Shown: positions 1 through 8,597, numbered from the stretch's first letter. The stretch is DNA of 16,524 bases from an uncultured Collinsella sp. (GCA_934654835.1 CAKUGY010000025.1:1-16524), one strand, 5' to 3'. Notes: generated from the letters alone by a model not told the origin. A program made the numbers and translations.

Positions 1-131
1 TCGTCGAATATCTAGGCACTGACGATTCTAGGCGATGGCCCTCCATTGCTTCTTACACCACGACTGTGCGCGCTACCACCGACGCTCTTGCTTGGTCATA
101 ATCTGAACGAGACCGCAAGGAGGAACAGCCC

Positions 132-845
132 ATGTCAAAGCTAACACCTACCGAGTTGGCGATCATCGATGCCCTTATTGCACATAACTCGATTCAAGAC
201 GAGGTCTCGCTTCAGTCAATCGCTCGCGAATGCAGCGTTGCCAAAAGTACGGTGGTAAAAGCCGTAAAGAAGCTTGGCTTTAGCGGCTTCCAGGATTATG
301 TGAGCTCTTACCGTATTAGCGCGGCCGACCGTCGCAACGTCGTCTTTCCCGAACACATTACCATCGACGCGTTCGACAATGCCGCAGCCCAGCTGGCGAA
401 CCTGTTTATCTCCTGCCAACATTGTAAGAACCTCGTTAGCGCCATGGGCGGTGCGGACATGCGCTCACTCGGGTCATATATAAGCCGTAAGCTGCAGCTA
501 TTCGAGATGTTTGCGCCCGTTACCTATGACTTTGCGGCCTTTGAGACCAGAAGGCTAAACCCAGGTATGTATATAACTTTTGCGCACCAGATGCCATCCG
601 GCAGCGACGGGCCGCTGCCCTCATACGAGCAGAAATACTCCTCGCTCTCGCACAAACATGGCTACCAAATTGTTCTTTTTACCGATACGGAGCTGCCTCA
701 AAGCCTGCCGGACAACGTCATTCCCATACGCATCGCGCCGGAAGCGAACGCCTTGCGAGACTATTTCTCGGCAAAAGTTCTCATTCTCTTTGAATCCGCC
801 CTCGCCAAATACTCCGAACAGATCAACCGATTGGAGAAGCAATGA
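132..845 (+). CDS. RpiR/MurR-type transcriptional regulator (first of a tandem pair)
   Basis: This 237-residue protein has the RpiR layout: an N-terminal helix-turn-helix (about residues 24-52, with the core SIARECSVAKSTVVKAVKKLGF) followed by a C-terminal region where the family carries a sugar-phosphate-binding SIS domain. The SIS part is degenerate: the usual Ser-x-Ser-Gly-x-Thr phosphate loop cannot be found, and the matching stretch reads TFAHQMPSGSDGP. The ATG is supported by AAGGAGG about 8 nt upstream. A possible -10 (CATAAT, 97-102) lies upstream, but no good -35 accompanies it. The stop overlaps the next regulator's start by 4 nt (ATGA), so the two are probably translationally coupled. 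The adjacent PTS/GH4 operon makes an alpha-glucoside-phosphate-responsive role likely; this is inferred from position. The family call is solid and the ligand unknown. Confidence 0.85.
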   Translation: MSKLTPTELAIIDALIAHNSIQDEVSLQSIARECSVAKSTVVKAVKKLGFSGFQDYVSSYRISAADRRNVVFPEHITIDAFDNAAAQLANLFISCQHCKNLVSAMGGADMRSLGSYISRKLQLFEMFAPVTYDFAAFETRRLNPGMYITFAHQMPSGSDGPLPSYEQKYSSLSHKHGYQIVLFTDTELPQSLPDNVIPIRIAPEANALRDYFSAKVLILFESALAKYSEQINRLEKQ

Positions 846-1498
846 GCAACCAATCGACCAAAAACGATCTCTATCGCGTCTTGCGAGAGCGCCTTAAGGC
901 CGGAGACACGGTAACCCCGCAGTCGCTCGCAAACGAAACCGGCGTGTCGCGCGCCACGGTGTACCGCTTTGCAAAAAGCCTTGGCTATCGAGACTGGTCC
1001 GACTGCATAGCCCAGCTGAGCTCCTTCTATTCCAAGGAGGCTAAGAAGCGCGCAGAGCAAGAAACGGTCGATTACGAGCGCCTCGCCCGGCTCATCGTGG
1101 ACAACCGCGACAAAATCGCCGTCGTCCAAGCCATCGGTGATGCGGAAATCTGCCGCGAGTACCTTATCAGCCGTCTCGCCGGCATCGGCATCATCGCAAC
1201 CTCCTATACGCCAGCCATTGTTGAGCTACTAGAGCAGCGAGGCGAAGGCGGACTCGCGTTTATCATCAACGAAAGCGGCATAGCACTTCAGGAGATATGC
1301 GGCGATCTCATCAAACACGGCTTTAAGCTCATCACAATCTGCGCCAACCCGCACTCCCCGGTCGCGCGACTCGCCACGTATGCCGTAACTATCGAGAACA
1401 ATAAATCGACACTCGACGCCTACCGGCCAAACTATTTTACAGCTGGCGCGCTCATGGTTTTAGAACATGCGATCGAGGCAGCACGAAACAACTCCTAG
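842..1498 (+). CDS. RpiR/MurR-type transcriptional regulator (second of a tandem pair)
   Basis: This 218-residue protein has an RpiR helix-turn-helix at about residues 25-50 (SLANETGVSRATVYRFAKSLGY) and a C-terminal SIS-like domain at about 75-210. The SIS loop is partly kept as INESGIALQEI, close to the family Ser-x-Ser-Gly-x-Thr-x-Glu pattern. It starts inside the stop codon of the preceding RpiR gene (ATGA at 842-845), which implies one transcript and coupled translation. The two proteins look like diverged paralogues and may act together. Its stop codon overlaps the stop of the convergent membrane-protein gene, both sharing CTAG at 1495-1498. A sugar-phosphate effector fits the neighbouring PTS/GH4 operon but is inferred. 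Confidence 0.85.
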   Translation: MSNQSTKNDLYRVLRERLKAGDTVTPQSLANETGVSRATVYRFAKSLGYRDWSDCIAQLSSFYSKEAKKRAEQETVDYERLARLIVDNRDKIAVVQAIGDAEICREYLISRLAGIGIIATSYTPAIVELLEQRGEGGLAFIINESGIALQEICGDLIKHGFKLITICANPHSPVARLATYAVTIENNKSTLDAYRPNYFTAGALMVLEHAIEAARNNS

Positions 1499-1773
1499 AG
1501 CACAACGCCGCCCGCCATGATGCACTCAACAACATACCAAACCAAAGCCGCGACGACGCCTGCCATGGGAAAGAAGCGATAAACCGCGCCCGTTGGATTC
1601 AAACCACGGTTCGCCCTCCAGCGAAGCACGAAAAACGCGATGATGCCCGCGATGGGCAGAACGTAGCCAACGGCAAGCTCGCCCACGCAAACGAGCTTGT
1701 GTGCAAGCGTCAGCTCGCTAAACTCAACGGCCACGGGAGCCGTGCGCGCCTTCATCGATTGGACCAGACTCAT
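1495..1773 (-). CDS. small two-helix membrane protein, unknown function
   Basis: This 92-residue protein has two hydrophobic segments, about residues 30-50 (through GYVLPIAGIIAFFVL) and 67-90 (through MAGVVAALVWYVVECIMAGG), joined by a basic loop RWRANRGLNPTG, so it is probably a membrane hairpin. I do not recognise the family. The ATG has AAGGAAG about 6 nt upstream. It lies 71 nt after the GH4 gene on the same strand and is the last gene of the PTS/GH4 cluster, so it may be co-transcribed, unless the weak hairpin between them stops transcription. It could be an accessory of the PTS permease or unrelated. The ribosome-binding site, hydrophobic pattern and tight packing against the convergent regulator support a real gene. 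Confidence 0.6.
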   Translation of the reverse strand: MSLVQSMKARTAPVAVEFSELTLAHKLVCVGELAVGYVLPIAGIIAFFVLRWRANRGLNPTGAVYRFFPMAGVVAALVWYVVECIMAGGVVL

Positions 1774-1800
1774 ATCAGCTTCCTTTCCAGATAGAACAAA

Positions 1801-1824
1801 GGGGAGAGACTTGTGCCCCTCCCC
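1801..1824 (-). terminator. weak hairpin between GH4 gene and membrane-protein gene
   Basis: GGGGAG at 1801-1806 is complementary to CTCCCC at 1819-1824. Read on the - strand, the 6-bp stem lies just after the GH4 stop and is followed by TTTGTTC. It could be a partial terminator that lowers expression of the downstream membrane protein. The stem is short and the T-tract interrupted. Confidence 0.3.
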
Positions 1825-1844
1825 TCCTCGCGCAAAGCGATGAA

Positions 1845-3206
1845 TTACTTAAGCTCGGGCCAGTAACCCTTGTTGGCCTCGATGTAGTCGTCCAGCAGCT
1901 CCTTGGCCTTGTCAGTGTCGTTGACGCAGCGGTTGAGCGTAAGGGCGTTCCAAGCCTTGCGGTAGCTGCCCTCGAGGTTGGCGTCGACCGTGAGCTTCTC
2001 GTAGGCAAACTGGTTCTCGAGCAGACCCTTCTGGAACGTGGGAATCTCGCCCACGTTGAGGGCCTCGACACCCTGGGAGCCCACGCGGCACGGAACCTCG
2101 ACCATGGCGCCCTCGGTCATGTTAGAGATGATGCCCGTGTTTTCGGTCATGCACAGGAACATGTCGTGGGTGTTGTGCGAGATGGCGTAGGCAAGGTCGA
2201 TGATGTAGGTGGCGTGACCGTCGAGGAAGTCCTCATCCTTCATCTCGTACTTGGTGCCCTTGATCTTACCGGTGGCAATGACCTCGTCGACCATCTCGAA
2301 GGTGGTCTTCTCATGGCCGTCCATGACCTCGTTGGCACGGGTGTAGTCGGGATTCTCGACGGACAGCATGTGCTGCGGATACAGGTAGTACTGCAGGTAG
2401 GTGTTGGGCATAAACTCGGGGCCACACTCGGCAACCATCTTGTGCATGAAGCGGAAGGTCTCGAACCAGCTGGCATCAAGCTCATGACCTGTGTGCTCGG
2501 CCTCCTGCGGAAGCGGCTCCGAGAACATTTTCTTGAGCTTGGGCAGGTAGTCCTCGCCGGTCTCCTTGTCGAGCACTGCCGTAAACCAACCGAAGTGGTT
2601 AAGGCCAAAGTAGCGAGCCTCGAGTCGATTGGAGGGCAGGCCGAGCGCCTGGGCGTACATACCCATGATGCCTACCGGCATGTCGCAGATGTTGATGATG
2701 CGATAGTCGCCCTTAAAGACGCGCTTGGTGGCCTCGGCGACGATTGCTGCGGGGTTGGAGTAGTTGAGAATCCAGGCCTCGGGCGAGTACTTGCGAATGT
2801 CCTTGATGATGTCGCAGACCGCGGGGATCGAGCGCATGCCGTACGCGAAGCCGCCGGCGCCGCAGGTCTCCTGACCGATGCAGCCGTGCTTGAGGGCGAT
2901 CTTCTCGTCGGACTCGCGCATCTTCATACGGCCGGCGCGAATCTGCATAAAGGCGAAGTCGATGTCGGTGAAGGCTTCCTCGGGATCGGTGGTGTCGACG
3001 ATCTCACACTCGGGGTAGTACTCCTGGAACAGGACCTTGCCGTAGCCGGCGATACGGTGCTGGCGATCGTACTCGTTGTCATACAGGATGACCTGGCTCA
3101 TCGGGAAGCGATCCTTCTCGGCAACGAGCATCTTGAGGATGCCGGGGGTGTAGCGCGAGCCGCCGCCGACGATGCAGACCTTGAATTGCTTGTTCTCCTG
3201 AGACAT
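1845..3206 (-). CDS. GH4 6-phospho-alpha-glucosidase (NAD- and metal-dependent)
   Basis: This 453-residue protein matches glycoside hydrolase family 4. It has an N-terminal Rossmann motif (VGGGSRYTP, residues 13-21), SNPA (150-153), the metal/substrate motif CDMP (174-177) and GLNHFGW (201-207, with His204). In GH4 the tetrad at the catalytic cysteine tracks specificity, and CDMP marks 6-phospho-alpha-glucosidases, whereas CNVP-type motifs mark 6-phospho-beta-glucosidases. Enzymes of this type hydrolyse phosphorylated maltose-like sugars through an NAD-dependent oxidation-elimination route with Mn2+. The start is supported by AAAGGAG 6 nt upstream of the ATG. The gene lies 92 nt after the PTS permease gene, which would supply its substrate. 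It is cytoplasmic and full length (family about 440-450 residues). The exact sugar is not determined. Confidence 0.93.
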   Translation of the reverse strand: MSQENKQFKVCIVGGGSRYTPGILKMLVAEKDRFPMSQVILYDNEYDRQHRIAGYGKVLFQEYYPECEIVDTTDPEEAFTDIDFAFMQIRAGRMKMRESDEKIALKHGCIGQETCGAGGFAYGMRSIPAVCDIIKDIRKYSPEAWILNYSNPAAIVAEATKRVFKGDYRIINICDMPVGIMGMYAQALGLPSNRLEARYFGLNHFGWFTAVLDKETGEDYLPKLKKMFSEPLPQEAEHTGHELDASWFETFRFMHKMVAECGPEFMPNTYLQYYLYPQHMLSVENPDYTRANEVMDGHEKTTFEMVDEVIATGKIKGTKYEMKDEDFLDGHATYIIDLAYAISHNTHDMFLCMTENTGIISNMTEGAMVEVPCRVGSQGVEALNVGEIPTFQKGLLENQFAYEKLTVDANLEGSYRKAWNALTLNRCVNDTDKAKELLDDYIEANKGYWPELK

Positions 3207-3298
3207 GTTGTGCTCCTTTCACACGCACGACAGTGATGACACTTGGCGGGGGTTTGACGGCATCCCCGTGCCGGTTTCCGTCCAATCGAACGCTGGCG

Positions 3299-4870
3299 CT
3301 ATTCGATCGTGCGGTCGAGCTTGGTCATAAAGGCCTCGAATACGTCTTGGACCTTCATACCGATAATGATCTGAACATTGTTATTGCCGCGAACAATGCC
3401 CTTGTTCTCGAACTTGTTGATGATGTCCTCATCGATCATCTCCATGTTCTTGAGGTCCACGCGAAGACGGGTGAAGCAGTTGAGAGCGCCCGTGATGTTG
3501 TCCGGGCCACCAAGACCGTCGATGAGGTCCTGCACATCGCCAAACTGGTCGATGCCGTTATCCTTCTTAGAGCCAGTGGCCTTCTTGGCGGTCGACGCGT
3601 TCATGGTGTTAATGTCGATCTCTTTGCCAGCGTCCTCGCGACCGGGGGTCTTAAGGTCGAGTTTGAGAATAAGAGTGCGGAAGACCAGGAACCAGGCGGC
3701 GATAGCGGCAAGTCCAACCGGAATGATCATGTACCAATGGGAGACACTCGCCGGCAGGACAAGTGCGCCGGTAACGATATCGATGAGGCTGCCGCAGCTC
3801 ATCGCGTAACCCGAGACGATCAGGATGACTTGGAATAGACCATCGAGAATAGAGTGGACCACGAACAAAAGCGGCGAGACGAAGAGGTACATGAACTCAA
3901 GCGGCTCGGTGATGCCGGCGATGACAGCCGTGAACATTGCGGGCAGGAGCATGGCCTTTGCGTCGGCCTTGCGCTCGGGTAGCGCGGTGTTGATGAAGGC
4001 GAGCACGCAGCCAATGCTACCGAAGATCTTGGAGAAGCCAAAGACCATGTACTTGATAGACGGATCTATGGAGGTCAGAGAGCCAGCGTTGCCCATCTCG
4101 GCCATATAGATCATCGCGGCACCGTTCTGGACCTGACCGGCGATCTCGGCAGTACCACCGATGTTGGAGTAGATGAACGGCATGTAGACCAGATGATGCA
4201 GGCCGGTGGGGATGAGAAGGCGGTTGAGCAGGCCGTAGACGAACAGGCCGATATTGCCGGAATTCTCGATAAAGCCCTGCAGTGCGGAGAGGCCAGAGGC
4301 GATAGTAGGCCAGACATAGCATGCCGCGATACCCACAAGCGCCGAGGTGACGATGGAGGCGATGAAGACGAGGCGCGTTCCGCCGTAAATACGGACGGCA
4401 TCGGGGAACTTAACGTCGCACAGCTTGTTGAACAGCCAGCCGTTGAGGCAGCCGATGATCACTGCGCCAAAGACACCCATGTCCTCGACCTGAACGCCGA
4501 GTACCATGGCCTGACCGGTACCGTAGAGCACGTCGGCCTCGACGATGCTGCCCATGCTCTGCAACCACAGATTGTTTGCATGAAGGAAGACCAGGAAGGA
4601 AACGATACCGATGACGGCGGCGTCACCCTTGTTCTTCTTTGCCAGCGAGCACGTAAGGCCAACGCAAAAGACAACGGCTAGGTTATTGATGAAGCCGTTC
4701 ATCATGAGGTTATAGATGAAATCACCGGCGGTGATGACCGCGGCGGGCATAAACGTCATGCGAAGAATCGCGGCAAGGGCGAGCACGATACCGCCCACGG
4801 CGAGGAACATGACGGGTTGGATCATGGCACCCGAAAAGCGTTTCATGGTGCCCGAAATATCAACTTTCAT
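3299..4870 (-). CDS. PTS alpha-glucoside permease, EIICB (glucose superfamily)
   Basis: This protein imports and phosphorylates a sugar, probably an alpha-glucoside. With the start chosen here it has 523 residues: a multi-spanning EIIC domain (about 1-410) with PTGLHH (221-226) and the sugar-site motif ITEPLEF (320-326), a polar linker, and a C-terminal EIIB domain (about 445-523) with the phosphorylated cysteine in NCFTRLR (Cys465). No EIIA domain is fused, so it presumably borrows a glucose-type EIIA encoded elsewhere. A longer frame begins with a TTG at 4909, but the ATG at 4870 has GAGAGGGG about 7 nt upstream and gives the usual N-terminus leading into SGAMIQPVMF. It is the first gene of the operon with the GH4 enzyme. 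RpiR control is likely from context only. Confidence 0.92.
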   Translation of the reverse strand: MKVDISGTMKRFSGAMIQPVMFLAVGGIVLALAAILRMTFMPAAVITAGDFIYNLMMNGFINNLAVVFCVGLTCSLAKKNKGDAAVIGIVSFLVFLHANNLWLQSMGSIVEADVLYGTGQAMVLGVQVEDMGVFGAVIIGCLNGWLFNKLCDVKFPDAVRIYGGTRLVFIASIVTSALVGIAACYVWPTIASGLSALQGFIENSGNIGLFVYGLLNRLLIPTGLHHLVYMPFIYSNIGGTAEIAGQVQNGAAMIYMAEMGNAGSLTSIDPSIKYMVFGFSKIFGSIGCVLAFINTALPERKADAKAMLLPAMFTAVIAGITEPLEFMYLFVSPLLFVVHSILDGLFQVILIVSGYAMSCGSLIDIVTGALVLPASVSHWYMIIPVGLAAIAAWFLVFRTLILKLDLKTPGREDAGKEIDINTMNASTAKKATGSKKDNGIDQFGDVQDLIDGLGGPDNITGALNCFTRLRVDLKNMEMIDEDIINKFENKGIVRGNNNVQIIIGMKVQDVFEAFMTKLDRTIE

Positions 4871-5157
4871 AAGCAAACCCCTCTCTCGGAAGATCTCGTT
4901 GTCTTCCAAGCCGATCTATAAAGGCTGCAGCTGCGCTCCTTTGATGACCTTATTTTTGCGGACGGGGCATCGCGTCCATGCAGCATCGGCGACCCGTGAA
5001 CATTGCGGCCGCCCTGGAAATACGTTCGCATTGCACATGCCGTTTGCCGGCGTAGTTCGACCGCTCGCCGGTGCAGAAGCGATTTGGCTCTTGTATTTGT
5101 TTCTCACGCGCAAACGGTAAGCGGACGGGAATCGAGGGCTGTGTACGGACGGTGGAT
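4871..5157. other. gene-free leader region upstream of the PTS operon
   Basis: No convincing gene was found between the PTS start and the repeat cluster. An inverted repeat, GGAAGA at 4888-4893 and TCTTCC at 4902-4907, lies directly upstream of the PTS ribosome-binding site and could be an operator or leader hairpin. The - strand has TATAGA near 4914-4919 as a possible -10, without a clear -35. Short ORFs here lack ribosome-binding sites and family features. Confidence 0.4.
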
Positions 5158-5330
5158 GAGCGTGGATAATCGGACGGCTGGAAAATGAGCGTGGATATTT
5201 GGACGGATTTTGGGCTTTTTGCCGGCGATTCCGTCCGATTTTCCACTCTCATTCAGCAGGCGTCCGGATTTCCACGCTCGTGTGTCCGGATTTCCACGCT
5301 CATCCGGCGGGCGTCCGGATTTCCACCCTT
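5158..5330. repeat. cluster of six 18-19 bp units (consensus GTCCGGATTTCCACGCTC)
   Basis: Two units in reverse orientation (5158-5175 and 5187-5206) are followed by four in forward orientation (5232-5250, 5261-5279, 5283-5301, 5312-5330). Spacers between the forward units are 3-10 nt. The reverse and forward halves face each other around about 5207-5231, so the block could fold into a cruciform. The same units occur at 10043-10209 and 11500-11615. Spacers are far too short and irregular for a CRISPR array. Function is unknown; it lies between the divergent PTS operon and peptidase gene. Confidence 0.85.
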
Positions 5331-5411
5331 GTGCGATCCGGACGGCCAGGACGCATCGGCTTCCCGGCGGCATTACCGCCAGTTCGTCGCAGAGCCGCGG
5401 CTCCATATGGG

Positions 5412-5417
5412 TATACT
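5412..5417 (+). promoter_or_regulatory. candidate -10 element for the M16C peptidase gene
   Basis: TATACT lies 52 nt before the chosen ATG, in the space between the repeat cluster and the gene. No good -35 is seen 16-18 nt upstream, so this is weak evidence for a sigma-70 promoter. Confidence 0.35.
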
Positions 5418-5469
5418 CTCGGGGATTCGACTCGATTCGCCCCCGTTGGGGCGTCAAAGGAGACTGCAT

Positions 5470-8400
5470 ATGCCCACTTCTTCAACCGATCCGCGCGCTG
5501 TCGCTGCCGCACTGCTGGTTCCCGGTACCACCTGCCACGGCTTTGCCGTCGAGCGCTACGAGTCCGTGCCCGAGCTCGACTCGGACGCCTACGTGCTGCG
5601 CCACACCGCCTCGGGCGCGCGCCTGCTGTACCTGGCATGCGACGACGAGAACAAGGCCTTCGCCATTGGCTTTAAGACGCCGCCGGCCGATTCCACCGGC
5701 GTGTTCCATATTCTTGAGCACTCGGTGCTGTGCGGGTCGGCCAAGTTCCCCGTCAAGGAGCCGTTCGTCGATCTGATCAAGAGCTCCATGCAGACGTTCC
5801 TCAACGCCATGACCTACCCCGACAAGACCATCTACCCCGTTGCCACCACCAACGAGCAGGACCTGTACAACCTGATGGACGTGTACCTGGACGCGGTGTT
5901 CAACCCGGCCATCTACACCAAGCCAACCATTTTTGAGCAGGAGGGCTGGCACTACGAGCTGGACCTGCCGGAAGGTGCCGAGAGCTGCGAGGGCGCCGGC
6001 GACGGCAGCGAGGTAGATTTTGAGGCATGTCCCAAAAATCTACGCGAGGGCACGCTGCGCTACAACGGCGTGGTGTTCAACGAGATGAAGGGCGCGCTGT
6101 CCGATCCCATGAGCGTGCTGGACGACGCCGTCAACGCCGCGCTCTATCCCGATACCGCCTATGCGCACGAGAGCGGCGGCGACCCGCGCGCGATTCCCGC
6201 GCTCACCTACGAGCAGTTCCTGGACACGCACGCGCGCCATTACAATCCTTCCAACTCTTATATAACGCTCTACGGCGACCTGGATGTGGACCGCGCGCTG
6301 GCGTTTTTGGACGAGCGCTATCTGTCGCAGTCGAGTGCCGCGAGCCGCCGCATGGACGCCGCTGTTGCCGCCGGCGAGGATCCGTCCGCGCTGGCGCCCA
6401 ACCCGCTGGACGTGCAGGCGCCCGTGACCTGCGAGTATGAGCGCGTCGAGATGGCCACCACGCCCGAGAATGCCCTGGTGGGCCTGGGCCTGGTGCTGGG
6501 TAACGCACTCGACCGCAAGCGCACGATCGCGGCGGATATCCTGTTCGAGGCGCTGCTGGGTTCTAACGAGGCGCCGGTCAAGAAGGCTATCCTGGCGGCA
6601 GGCCTGGGCGGCAACGTGGTGAGCTACACCGCGGCCGAGTGCCTGCAGCCATATGAGCTCATCATGCTGCAAAACGCGCAACCCGGCGTGGCACGCGAAC
6701 TGCGCCGCGTGTTCCAGGACGCCTGCCGCGACCTGTGCGAGCACGGCGTTCCGCGCGAGCGTCTGGAAGCCATCATCAGCAGTAACGAGTACGACCTGCG
6801 CCAGCGCGACTACGGCATTGCCGACGGCGTGGCCATTGCGTGCGACGCACTGAGCACCTGGCTCTACGATGACGACGCCGCGACGCTGGCGCTCAAATAC
6901 GGCCCGGTGCACGAAGAGCTGCGCGGCGAGCTGGACGGCAGCTACTTTGAGGACCTGCTGCGCGAGCTGGTGCTGGAGAACGACCACATGGCGCTGGTCG
7001 AGCTGGTGCCGGTGGACACCGCCGAGGGTTCGGAGAGTGCCGAGGCCACCGAACTTGCCGCCAAGCGCGATGCCATGACCGATGCCGAGCTGGCCGACGT
7101 GGTCGAGCGCACGGCCGTGCTGCGTGCTGCGCAGGAGGCCGAGGACACGACCGAGGACAAGACCACGCTGCCGCGCCTGCGCGTGTCCGACATTGGCGAG
7201 GCGCGCCCCGAGCCGCCGCTGGTCGTGGACACGACGACGCCCATCCCCTGCCTGCGTCACGGCATTCCCACCAACCGCCTGGCCTACGCCATGCAGTACT
7301 TCGACCTGAGCTGCGTCGCATTTGAGGACCTGCCCTACGTGACGCTGCTCTGCCGCCTGCTCAAGCAACTTCCCACGCGCGAGCATTCGGCCGAGGAACT
7401 CGACAACCTGCTCGCCGGTAAGCTGGGCTTTTTGAGCTTTACGACCGAGGTCATGACGCAGCCCGACGTGGACGGCGTGCGCCCCTACCTGCTGGTGAGC
7501 GCCGGCGCCCTGTCCGAGAAGATCGACGCGCTGGCGAGCCTGCCGCGCGAGGTGTGGTCGCGTACGCTGTTGGCAGACGCTGACGCCGACCGCGTGCACG
7601 ACGTGCTCACGCAGATTCGCATTGGGCTCGAGCAGGGCTTCATTAACAACGGCCACTCGGCGGCGCTGGGTCGCGCGATGAGCTACAGCTCGCCTTCGGC
7701 CGTGGTGCGCGAGCAGCTCTCGGGCGTGGACTTCTACCTGTTCCTGCGCGATCTGCTCGAGCACTTTGACGAGCGTCTGGACGGACTGCGCGCCAAGCTT
7801 GCCGAGCTGGCGGGCCGCATCTTTGTGGCCGACGGCTGCATGGCAAGCTTTACCGGCAGCGATGAGGACTTTGACGCGTACTGGGATGCCGCGGGCGACC
7901 TGGGGCTGGGCGCGAGCGACGGCGACGGTACCAGCTGCGACGCGCTTGTGGTGCCGGAGCCTCGCGACCGTCACGAGGCCTTTGTGATCCCCAGCGATAT
8001 CTGCTTTGCGGCGCGCGCCTGCGACCCGCGCCGTCTGGGCATTGACGTGACGGGCGCCTGGGCGGTGGCTGCCAACGCGCTCTCCTACGACTACCTGTGG
8101 AACGAGATCCGCGTGAAGGGTGGCGCGTACGGCTGCGGATTCCGCGCGGCCGGCGAACGTCAGACGGCGTTCTACACCTACCGCGATCCCGCGATCGACC
8201 CCTCGATTGAGCGTGTGGAGCGCGCCGGTGCATGGCTCGGCAGCTTTGAGCCCGACGAGGCCGCCTTCGAGGGCTTTATCGTGAGTTGCGTGAGCGGCAT
8301 GGACGCACCGGTGAAGCCGTACGCGCTCACCAAGCGCCGCAACACGACCTACCTGGCCGGACTCGATCCGCACGCCCGCGAGGAGCGTCGCGCCCAGATG

Positions 8401-8544
8401 CTCGCCGCCACGCCCGCTGAGCTGCGCTCGCTCGGCGCCGACGTGACGCGCATCGCAGCCGAGTCGCCCATCTGCGTCTTCGGCGGCCGCGAAGTCATCG
8501 CCAAGAGCAACGCCGGCTTCAACGTCATCGACCTGCTGGCCTAG
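5470..8544 (+). CDS. M16C family zinc metallopeptidase (presequence-protease/Cym1-like)
   Basis: This large (1024 residues) inverted-zincin oligopeptidase has the motif HILEH at residues 80-84 (zinc ligands His80 and His84, catalytic Glu83) and the third ligand probably Glu205 in VVFNEMKGA. The C-terminal half carries the M16 substrate-binding pair in RVKGGAYGCGF (Arg881, Tyr887). Family members degrade unfolded peptides within a closed two-half chamber; no signal peptide is seen, so it is probably cytoplasmic. The frame stays open back to 5185, but only because the upstream repeats lack stops. The ATG at 5470 has AAAGGAGA 6 nt upstream. The spacing from His84 to Glu205 (121) is about 24 longer than I recall for mitochondrial presequence protease. 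The extra stretch, about residues 168-195, includes a palindromic repeat at 6013-6043. Confidence 0.92.
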   Translation: MPTSSTDPRAVAAALLVPGTTCHGFAVERYESVPELDSDAYVLRHTASGARLLYLACDDENKAFAIGFKTPPADSTGVFHILEHSVLCGSAKFPVKEPFVDLIKSSMQTFLNAMTYPDKTIYPVATTNEQDLYNLMDVYLDAVFNPAIYTKPTIFEQEGWHYELDLPEGAESCEGAGDGSEVDFEACPKNLREGTLRYNGVVFNEMKGALSDPMSVLDDAVNAALYPDTAYAHESGGDPRAIPALTYEQFLDTHARHYNPSNSYITLYGDLDVDRALAFLDERYLSQSSAASRRMDAAVAAGEDPSALAPNPLDVQAPVTCEYERVEMATTPENALVGLGLVLGNALDRKRTIAADILFEALLGSNEAPVKKAILAAGLGGNVVSYTAAECLQPYELIMLQNAQPGVARELRRVFQDACRDLCEHGVPRERLEAIISSNEYDLRQRDYGIADGVAIACDALSTWLYDDDAATLALKYGPVHEELRGELDGSYFEDLLRELVLENDHMALVELVPVDTAEGSESAEATELAAKRDAMTDAELADVVERTAVLRAAQEAEDTTEDKTTLPRLRVSDIGEARPEPPLVVDTTTPIPCLRHGIPTNRLAYAMQYFDLSCVAFEDLPYVTLLCRLLKQLPTREHSAEELDNLLAGKLGFLSFTTEVMTQPDVDGVRPYLLVSAGALSEKIDALASLPREVWSRTLLADADADRVHDVLTQIRIGLEQGFINNGHSAALGRAMSYSSPSAVVREQLSGVDFYLFLRDLLEHFDERLDGLRAKLAELAGRIFVADGCMASFTGSDEDFDAYWDAAGDLGLGASDGDGTSCDALVVPEPRDRHEAFVIPSDICFAARACDPRRLGIDVTGAWAVAANALSYDYLWNEIRVKGGAYGCGFRAAGERQTAFYTYRDPAIDPSIERVERAGAWLGSFEPDEAAFEGFIVSCVSGMDAPVKPYALTKRRNTTYLAGLDPHAREERRAQMLAATPAELRSLGADVTRIAAESPICVFGGREVIAKSNAGFNVIDLLA
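6013..6043. repeat. palindromic element inside the M16C coding sequence
   Basis: GTAGATTTT (6013-6021) and AAAAATCTAC (6034-6043) form a 9-bp stem around the loop GAGGCATGTCCC. The 19-nt string AGGCATGTCCCAAAAATCT (6023-6041) recurs exactly in non-coding DNA at 12706-12724, also inside an imperfect hairpin. Here it is read in frame as VDFEACPKNLR (residues 182-192), within a stretch that looks like an insertion relative to other M16C proteins. It probably arrived as a mobile palindrome tolerated in a surface loop. Confidence 0.75.
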
Positions 8545-8554
8545 CCGCAGTAAC

Positions 8555-8597
8555 CAAAACCACCACAAAGGGGACAGGCACCTTTGTGGTGGTTTTG
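8555..8597. repeat. GGGACAGG-type hairpin, copy 1; possible bidirectional terminator
   Basis: A perfect 17-bp stem (CAAAACCACCACAAAGG at 8555-8571 with its complement at 8581-8597) encloses the 9-nt loop GGACAGGCA. It lies between the convergent ends of the M16C and hicB genes, where it could terminate both. The core, arms CACAAAGG and CCTTTGTG plus the loop, is identical to the hairpin at 9298-9332, but the outer arms differ. Confidence 0.85.

Noticed and set aside
2166..3236. 356-codon + strand frame opposite the GH4 gene
   Set aside because: Val/Leu/Asp-rich antisense shadow; the - strand carries all GH4 motifs.
5158..5330. CRISPR array
   Set aside because: Units recur in both orientations with spacers of only 3-10 nt, and no cas genes are present.
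5185..5469. N-terminal extension of the M16C frame
   Set aside because: The stretch translates the intergenic repeat units; the ATG at 5470 has a strong ribosome-binding site and family-like N-terminus.
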